Below are positions 59,153 through 64,000 of a stretch of 64,000 nt of DNA, piece by piece. The stretch covers positions 1 through 64,000 of the forward strand of contig JBQTGW010000240.1 in NCBI GenBank assembly GCA_052390495.1, in the 5' to 3' direction. This stretch comes from GCA-003244245 sp052390495 (GTDB lineage Bacteria; Actinomycetota; Actinomycetes; Mycobacteriales; Pseudonocardiaceae). Positions within the stretch are counted from its first letter, which is position 1, and each line of letters starts with the position of its first letter. Below the pieces are notes generated by a model, which did no database searches, was not told where the DNA came from, and worked only from the letters and a program-made list of their open reading frames with translations. The position numbers were made by a program, and so were the translations under genes.

Positions 59153-60492
59153 GGAGGCCACGGAAGGCACCTCAGCGTGTACTCGGTCAGCGTCGCCACG
59201 CCCTGATAGGTCATCCACAGCGGCTCCTGGTCGTCCCACTTCCAAATACCCTTCTGTTGTTGCCTGCACACGATTCCTACGGCGGTACGGAGATGCTCTT
59301 CGTTCTGCGGCAGGCCTGCGGCCATCAGTGCCCTTGCCACCCAGGCAGCGGTGAAACTGCCGATTACCAGGACATCGGCCCGATCGCCCTGCAGCGGCCT
59401 GCGCACCTGTTCTTCGGTGTTGCGGAGCCGGTCAGCGAAACCAGCCTGGTCATTGGGCGCACGCAGCCACCGAACAGCCTTGTCTACCAACTCCTCCAGG
59501 TCGGGCTGCGGAGTCTGCGCCGCAGCGATCACCCGCGTCAACGCGCACACCGCGCGGGCGGTATGCGCGACGGAGCGTTGTGAGCGGGGTTGGAGGGTCG
59601 CACCCCAGGCCACGGTCCCTGCACGCTCGTCAACCTGCGTCGCGCCTTGGACCAGGCGCCCGACCAGGTCGTCGAGACGCCCTGACTGTGGTGCGAGTTC
59701 CGCGAGGGTACTCACCACGCCGGTGACCACGCTCGTGTTGCTGGCGCCGATCTGGTCGGTGGCGGGGTCAAGCATCGACTCCAGCAGCGTGATCAGGTCG
59801 CGCTTCGTCGTCAAATCTAGTCCGGCCCGCGCCGCGCTAGCCAGTACCCAGGCGGTTGATTCGGGGCGTGCGATATCGCGCTGCGAACTGGCGCACCAGC
59901 CGCCTCCAGGCTGCTGGCGGTGCCGCAAGGTCTCGACCAGGCGGGCACGGTCCACCCGCGCGTCGTAGATACCCAACAGGTTGACCAGGCGCAGGCCGTA
60001 GGACGTGCCGATGGCGGTCGGCGGAACTGCGGCACCGAAGTACTGGGACCAGCCGAGCAGGCTGCTGCCGTCTTCCTCCAGGTCGCACACGTCTGCCAAG
60101 AGTGCGTGACGGGTACCCGTGAGGATTTCCGCGACTGTCTCTGTCGCCTCCTCTGTTTCGTCGGCGACAGTCATTTCCACCTCGTCGGCGCGCCGCTGGA
60201 CCAGCCGCTGCCCGAGCAGTCGCAACGACAGGCCCAGCAAAAGCGCGCACACACCGCAGAAGACGAAGCGCAGCCAGGAGGTGGTAAACAGACTCTCCGG
60301 CACGTGGTCGACGAGCAGTCCGTAGGCGGTCAGCACGACGACAAAGGGACCGATAGACACCAGCGCGTCGAGCACTCGCTGAACCCGCGGCGACCAGGTC
60401 ATCGGCCGAATGGGCAGCGCGACGTCAGTGGGGAGCGACCGCGTCGAGCCGGCCTCCAACGGCGACGGTCCGGTTCGTTCGGTACCAGCCAC
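59149..60492 (-). CDS. Membrane-anchored alpha/alpha-toroid (prenyltransferase/squalene-cyclase-like) protein
   Basis: 447 residues. Two transmembrane segments near the N-terminus (FVVVLTAYGLLV and LRFVFCGVCALLLGLSL) precede a short acidic linker and a long helical region with QW-like repeats: RQQPGGGWCASS, TAWVLASAARAG, VAWGATLQPRS and KGIWKWDDQEP. This is the alpha/alpha6-barrel pattern of terpene cyclases and prenyltransferase beta subunits, but the DXDD/DCTAE acid motifs are not visible, so it may be a scaffold or binding domain rather than an enzyme. It heads the toroid-EEP-cupin-NUDIX operon. Confidence 0.65.
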   Translation of the reverse strand: MAGTERTGPSPLEAGSTRSLPTDVALPIRPMTWSPRVQRVLDALVSIGPFVVVLTAYGLLVDHVPESLFTTSWLRFVFCGVCALLLGLSLRLLGQRLVQRRADEVEMTVADETEEATETVAEILTGTRHALLADVCDLEEDGSSLLGWSQYFGAAVPPTAIGTSYGLRLVNLLGIYDARVDRARLVETLRHRQQPGGGWCASSQRDIARPESTAWVLASAARAGLDLTTKRDLITLLESMLDPATDQIGASNTSVVTGVVSTLAELAPQSGRLDDLVGRLVQGATQVDERAGTVAWGATLQPRSQRSVAHTARAVCALTRVIAAAQTPQPDLEELVDKAVRWLRAPNDQAGFADRLRNTEEQVRRPLQGDRADVLVIGSFTAAWVARALMAAGLPQNEEHLRTAVGIVCRQQQKGIWKWDDQEPLWMTYQGVATLTEYTLRCLPWPP

Positions 60493-60705
60493 GGCAACTC
60501 GATTCGGCAGGTGGGCACGACGCTCGAAGCGCTACGGCTATCGGGCACGCGTCGAACTTTGCTACCCGAGGCTAGTGTGCGCTAATGGCTCGCGCCGAGC
60601 TGCTTGGCAGTAAGTATTCGGAAGTGTTGTGCCTGCGGGCGTGCGGATTCGCGGCGTGGCCGTCGTTCTCAGGGACGGGTATGCCGTAGGGCGGTGGATG
60701 GGGTA

Positions 60706-62320
60706 TCAGCCGGGGCGGGGCGGCCGGCTCCAGGTATCGAGGTCAGTGGAGGTTCCGTTCCAGGGCAGGAAGCGTTCCAGTTCCGGCCCGGACAGTGGCT
60801 TGCCGCCGTTGCGGCCACAGGCGTCTAGGTATGCGGTGAGGTAGGTGAGCACGTTCAGCCCGGCCATCTCGGCGGTGGCGGTGACGGTCCAGATCCTGGC
60901 AGCTAGCCGGGCCGCGTCGTCCTTGCGTGAGCCGTAGGCGTTCTTGCGGGTCAGGACAGGCCTGCGGAGCGCGCGTTCGGCGGCGTTGTTGTCCAGGCTG
61001 ATCATCGGGTAGTCGCGGTGTGCGACCAGCCCATCCCATTCCCGGTCCAGCGTCGCGAGCGCCTTCTTCGCGGGCTCTTGCAGGCCCGGGGCGGCCATCT
61101 GCTGGGTGCGGGCAGCATCGATCGCGCCGATCGTCTCGTCCCAGGCCTGGTACGCCTGCTCCAGCCGGGCGGCGCTCTGGCTGTCCTGGGCGCTGGGCGC
61201 CTGTGCCCAGGCGGTCATCAGCTGCTCGTGCGCGCCATACAGGGCCTTGATCCGCTCCAGCCAGGCTGTGGTCCAGTACGTGAGCTGATCTGGGTTCGCG
61301 TCCCCCGCCCGCACGAAGTACCGCCGGATGTGAGCCCAGCAGTAAAGGTTGACCAGGCCCTCTAGCCTTGGCTCCCGCCGAGGTGTACACCGGGTAGAAG
61401 CCGCTGGAGATGACCAGCTTGCGTGGCCCGCCGTCGTCTGCTGTCCCGGCGAGTTGCCCGGTTCCGGCGTCGATGCCGGCGTGGCGGGCCAGCACGCCAC
61501 CGGCCCGGGTGGGGTCCATCACCAAGCAGGTCGTGTCCGGGCCGATGAACACCCAGAGCCACCAGCGGGCCGGGCCGCCACCCTCGCGCGGGGCGAACAC
61601 GCGCCAGGATGTCTCATCGGCGTGCAGGTGCCACGAGGACCGCGACCGCGCGGTGATCGCCTCCTCCAGCCCGGCCAGCAGTGAGTGCAGGCTGCGCCCG
61701 GCCACCTACCGCTCACACCATGCCTGCGCGATGAACCCGTTGGACAGCAGGCCCTCACCGATCGCCTCCGGCGGCCCCGGCGCCATCACCGTGGCGGGCA
61801 CCGGGCACCGGCATGAGCGCCGATACCGGCGCCGTCGGTGCACCACCAGCCCCACGATCACCTGCCAGCCGACCTGCTCGATGACGTGATCGCCGAGCAC
61901 CGTGAACAGCTGCCCGCACCGCGGGCAGCAATACGATCCATCCTCGAAGTCCCAGATGATCTCGAATCGGGGCAGATGCGAGTAGTCTCCCCTGCTGTTC
62001 CCCGCCCGGCCCCTCTTGCGCGGCGTGCCACCGCCCGCGCCGTCCTGCCCGCCCTCTCCCTGCCCGGCGGGCTCCCGGCCCTTCACCGGGGACCGGCCGG
62101 ACACCATCCGCTTCAGCACCGCCAACTCCGCGGCCATCTGCTCAAGCTCAACATCGCACTGCGCAAGACGCTCACGCAACCCGGCGTTCTCCCCGCTCAA
62201 CTCCCCCACCAGCACCGCCAGCCGCCCGTTCGCCTCCAACGCCGGCGACAACCCATCCCTGAGCTGCGCGACAGCATCCCCCTCCGCAACCACCCCACCA
62301 CCAGCCACAAACCGCAGCAA
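60706..62320 (-). pseudogene. IS66-family transposase, inactivated
   Basis: The coiled-coil N-terminus (ELSGENAGLRERLAQCDVELEQM), zinc-finger (CCPRCGQ) and linker run from 62320 to 61706. There the codon expected for Tyr in ER-Y-VAGRS is TAG, followed in the same frame by VAGRSLHSLLAGLEEA; about 25 residues usual between the VAGRS block and WHLHADETSW are also missing. A frameshift near 61375 moves the rest to another frame: NLYCWAHIRRYF, SLDNNAAERALRRPVLTRKN. The catalytic residues Asp (HADETSW) and Glu (NNAAERA) remain, but one nonsense codon, a deletion and a frameshift make the gene dead. The helper genes tnpA and tnpB of IS66 are not present. Confidence 0.85.
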
Positions 62321-62413
62321 ACACCCTCAGACACCCACAATCACCCATCCCACCCGGCGTGTCACACCCTGAGCACCCCGCACGAGACAAACCCCGAACC
62401 ACAAGACTTCCGA

Positions 62414-62665
62414 CTATTTACCTCTGGCCAGCGACACGAGTTCGCGGCTGCGTTCGGCGTCGGCGTCCAGCGCGTAGACGATGAGTTCGACGTCGGTGAT
62501 GCTGGGGATGATGCGCCCGGTCTCTATCCGGGAGATCTTGGTCTGGCTCATGTAGACCCGGGCCGCGAGGGCGTGCCCGGACAGGCCAGCGGCCCTACGC
62601 AGGTCACGCAGCGCCGACGACAGCTCCAGCCGGTCCGCTTCGGACCATTCAGGATCGAGCATCAA
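62414..62665 (-). pseudogene. Truncated XRE regulator next to the IS66 remnant
   Basis: About 82 residues starting MLDPEWSEADRLELSSALRD with a helix-turn-helix (GLSGHALAARVYMSQTKISRIETGR), as in actinomycete XRE/DUF5753-type regulators of about 280 residues. It stops at LARGK, just after the HTH, about 94 bases from the IS66 transposase start, so the ligand part was probably lost by the insertion. Its ATG overlaps the stop of an upstream minus-strand frame. Confidence 0.65.
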
Positions 62666-63075
62666 TAGCCGGTGATAGCCCGGTAGGTAAAGAACGGGAT
62701 AGCGTGCCGCAGGGCGATCTCACGGTCCTCCTCGCTGATCAGCTTGCGTACCAGGATAGCTCGGCGTGGTGGCCACGGACAAGCGCTCAGCGGGTCTATT
62801 CGCGTTCTCGCATAGTGCGGTCGAGGCGTGGGCTCTATGCGCGTTCCGGCATCACGATAGTGTGCTGGAAGGCTTGCGTACCTGTGCTTATCAGAGTTGT
62901 GTTCTCCCGTCGCTCCGGTGCACTCGGTCTCCGAAGACGGTGCGCCGGAGCGGCTTCCAGATCTGGTGATTCATGGGGAAAGTGGGAATGCAGGCAACCA
63001 TGCGACACTTCGGGCAGGCCAGGTATGCGACGCAGGGCAGGCACAGCGACCCGCCTCGGGTAGCGGCGGCGTCAG
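62666..63075. other. Region without a complete gene
   Basis: Only short fragments are visible. On the minus strand a frame ending at about 62666 gives the protein-like tail LVRKLISEEDREIALRHA and IPFFTYRAITGY, coupled by TGATG to the truncated XRE gene; it is not recognised. Two imperfect copies of a 30-bp unit (beginning CTATTCGCGTTC and CTATGCGCGTTC, about 62797 and 62830) lie in tandem. The rest looks decayed. Confidence 0.4.
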
Positions 63076-63378
63076 ATGGGATCTAACAGTCCGGATCTGG
63101 TGATCGCGATGCGGTTACTCAACCATCTCAAGCTACGCGGTTTCAGGTTCCAGCGTACTGCCCCAGGTGCGGACGGCCCGCTGGTCGGAAACCGAGTGAC
63201 CGGGAACTGGGCAGACACGATCTATATCGAGGGATTCAGCCACGACTGCGTCGCCTGGAGGAAGCGGACATCCTCGCTCATCGTTCCCGGCGATGGACTG
63301 GTGGAGCATCAGGCGCACGGCAGTGCACTCGATGTACTCAATGAGGTGTTGACATGGCACCACGATGAGACGTCATGA
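63076..63378 (+). CDS. Small unknown protein, paralogue of the broken gene at 48841
   Basis: About 100 residues. The shared core reads DTIYIEGFSHDCVAWRKRT, SSLIVPGD, GSALDVLNEVLTW; the N-terminus (MRLLNHLKLRGFRFQRTAPG) is intact here. No known motif is visible; the length and acidic/aromatic core suggest a small beta-rich protein. ATG63076 or the ATG at 63109 (MRLLNHL) are the starts. Because the other copy sits next to an XRE/TPR gene and this one is close to the partial XRE/TPR gene at 63645, the two families probably belong together. Confidence 0.6.
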   Translation: MGSNSPDLVIAMRLLNHLKLRGFRFQRTAPGADGPLVGNRVTGNWADTIYIEGFSHDCVAWRKRTSSLIVPGDGLVEHQAHGSALDVLNEVLTWHHDETS

Positions 63379-63429
63379 GACCTCACAGTCGATGTGTGCT
63401 CGGCGGCGGAGAGGAGCCCCGGCCGTTTC

Positions 63430-63579
63430 GTCCTCATCGCCACCGCACTGTGGGCGAATGTGCACGGGCTGGTCTCGCTGGAGCTCGGCGGAGCCATCCC
63501 CACCCAGGCTGGCGCCCCCGTCGAGGTGTTCGAAGCCGCGATCCGCGCCAACCTCGACGGCTGGCGGGCGAACCGCTGA
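63430..63579 (+). pseudogene. C-terminal fragment of a TetR repressor
   Basis: About 50 residues, LIATALWANVHGLVSLELG, then GAPVEVFEAAIRANLDGWRANR, aligning with the end of the TetR protein at 56603-57202 with about 38 of 49 matches. The HTH and most of the ligand domain are missing, and upstream sequence is unrelated. It is a relic of a second, related TetR gene. Confidence 0.8.
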
Positions 63580-63644
63580 CCGACCAGGACCGATGCCTCC
63601 ACAGACAGGATCACCTAAGAACGAGAAGCAACTTAACGCTTAGC

Positions 63645-64000
63645 TCAAGCGGTGCGGGTGGCGCGGAGCTGGTCGTGCAGGGCCCGGACGGTAGCCGGGC
63701 AACGAGTGGGAGGCAGCGCGGTGAGGTCATCTTCGAGGCGGCGCATTACCAGCGCGCAACGCCGGGAACGCACCGTGGGCAACCGACGCAGCGCCAGCTG
63801 CGCGGCGGGCACTGCCCGATCTAGATCATCAGCCGCGATGTGCGCCCGGGCCAACCCCGCTGCGTAGAACACCGCGGCGCACGGGGCGGCTGCCGGGTCG
63901 GTGGCGATGCGGCCGAGGACCGCTTCCGCGCCGGTCACCAGGTCACGACGGTGACGGGAGGTGACCTCGGCGAGGGTGAGCGTTCCCTGGGCGAGCTGGC
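63645..64000 (-). CDS. C-terminal part of a TPR-type regulator (5' end outside window)
   Basis: The minus-strand frame is open to the right edge. The visible 118 residues are alanine/arginine/leucine-rich helices (AVFYAAGLARAHIAADDLDRAVPAAQLALRRL, quoted in parts) in the TPR manner, ending LHDQLRATRTA. It resembles the C-terminal scaffold of actinobacterial XRE/TPR regulators such as that at 47252-48623. No DNA-binding part is inside the window. Confidence 0.6.
   Translation of the reverse strand, partial: QLAQGTLTLAEVTSRHRRDLVTGAEAVLGRIATDPAAAPCAAVFYAAGLARAHIAADDLDRAVPAAQLALRRLPTVRSRRCALVMRRLEDDLTALPPTRCPATVRALHDQLRATRTA

Noticed and set aside
62704..63063. 119-codon plus-strand frame in the decayed right region
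   Set aside because: Composition (Arg/Ser/Cys-rich) fits a chance frame; no start signal.
1..64000. tRNA, rRNA genes and CRISPR arrays
   Set aside because: I looked for cloverleaf-like and regularly spaced repeat patterns in the gaps between genes and saw none; a tRNAscan-SE or CRISPR finder run would settle it.

Overview
The window is chromosomal DNA of a high-GC actinobacterium, most likely of the order Pseudonocardiales. The evidence is the mycothiol gene mshB beside fdxA and dapC, a mycobacterial-type succinate dehydrogenase (sdhC-sdhA-sdhB), the gene block dapF-miaA-DUF349-miaB-gluABCD-recX-recA, a perfect actinobacterial LexA box in front of recA, WS/DGAT and Rv3235-like genes, and strong G/C preference at third codon positions. 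This placement is inference from gene content and order; no 16S rRNA is present.

Layout. 0-6.5 kb is accessory: a CHAD gene, a VapB antitoxin with a broken VapC, a divergent four-gene cluster (XRE regulator and M20 peptidase on minus; a class-I aminoacyl-tRNA-synthetase-like protein and an AdoMet-decarboxylase-like protein on plus), a second copy of a CHAD gene fragment, and a decayed DUF4143 ATPase. 6.5-9.4 kb is a core block (dapC, fdxA, membrane protein, mshB). 9.4-13.3 kb is accessory and decayed: a truncated XRE gene, an AlbA_2/Schlafen-type ATP-binding protein behind a striking operator, and remnants of a DISARM defence locus (drmB tail, internally deleted drmC). 13.3-23.4 kb holds two oligopeptide ABC transporter operons, head to head, with an internally deleted IS607-type element between them. 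23-26.5 kb has DUF6912, WS/DGAT, an Rv3235-like gene and a small membrane protein. 26.5-45.7 kb is mostly core: dapF, miaA, DUF349, miaB, the glutamate ABC transporter, an SBP-like membrane protein, the sdh operon with a divergent LysR gene, recX, recA (carrying an intein in its P-loop), DUF3046 and an MFS exporter. 45.9-60.5 kb is mixed metabolism: amino-acid dehydrogenase, DUF574 methyltransferase, acyl-CoA mutase, purine nucleoside phosphorylase, phosphosugar mutase, THUMP-like methyltransferase, flavodoxin-like protein, DUF4188/TetR pair, and a minus-strand operon of four genes (membrane-anchored alpha/alpha-toroid protein, EEP phosphohydrolase, cupin, NUDIX). 60.5-64 kb is decayed: a dead IS66 transposase, a truncated XRE gene, a second copy of a small unknown family, a TetR C-terminal fragment, and the start of another TPR regulator.

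How the genes work together. The core blocks make meso-diaminopimelate (dapC, dapF), mycothiol (mshB), modified tRNA (miaA, miaB), respiration (sdh) and the SOS response (recA/recX). The most promising undescribed candidates are the XRE/M20/aaRS-like/SpeD-like cluster at 1.8-5.5 kb and the toroid-EEP-cupin-NUDIX operon at 57.2-60.5 kb. The clearest directly visible curiosity is the 359-residue RecA intein inserted between Lys73 and the following Thr of the Walker A motif.
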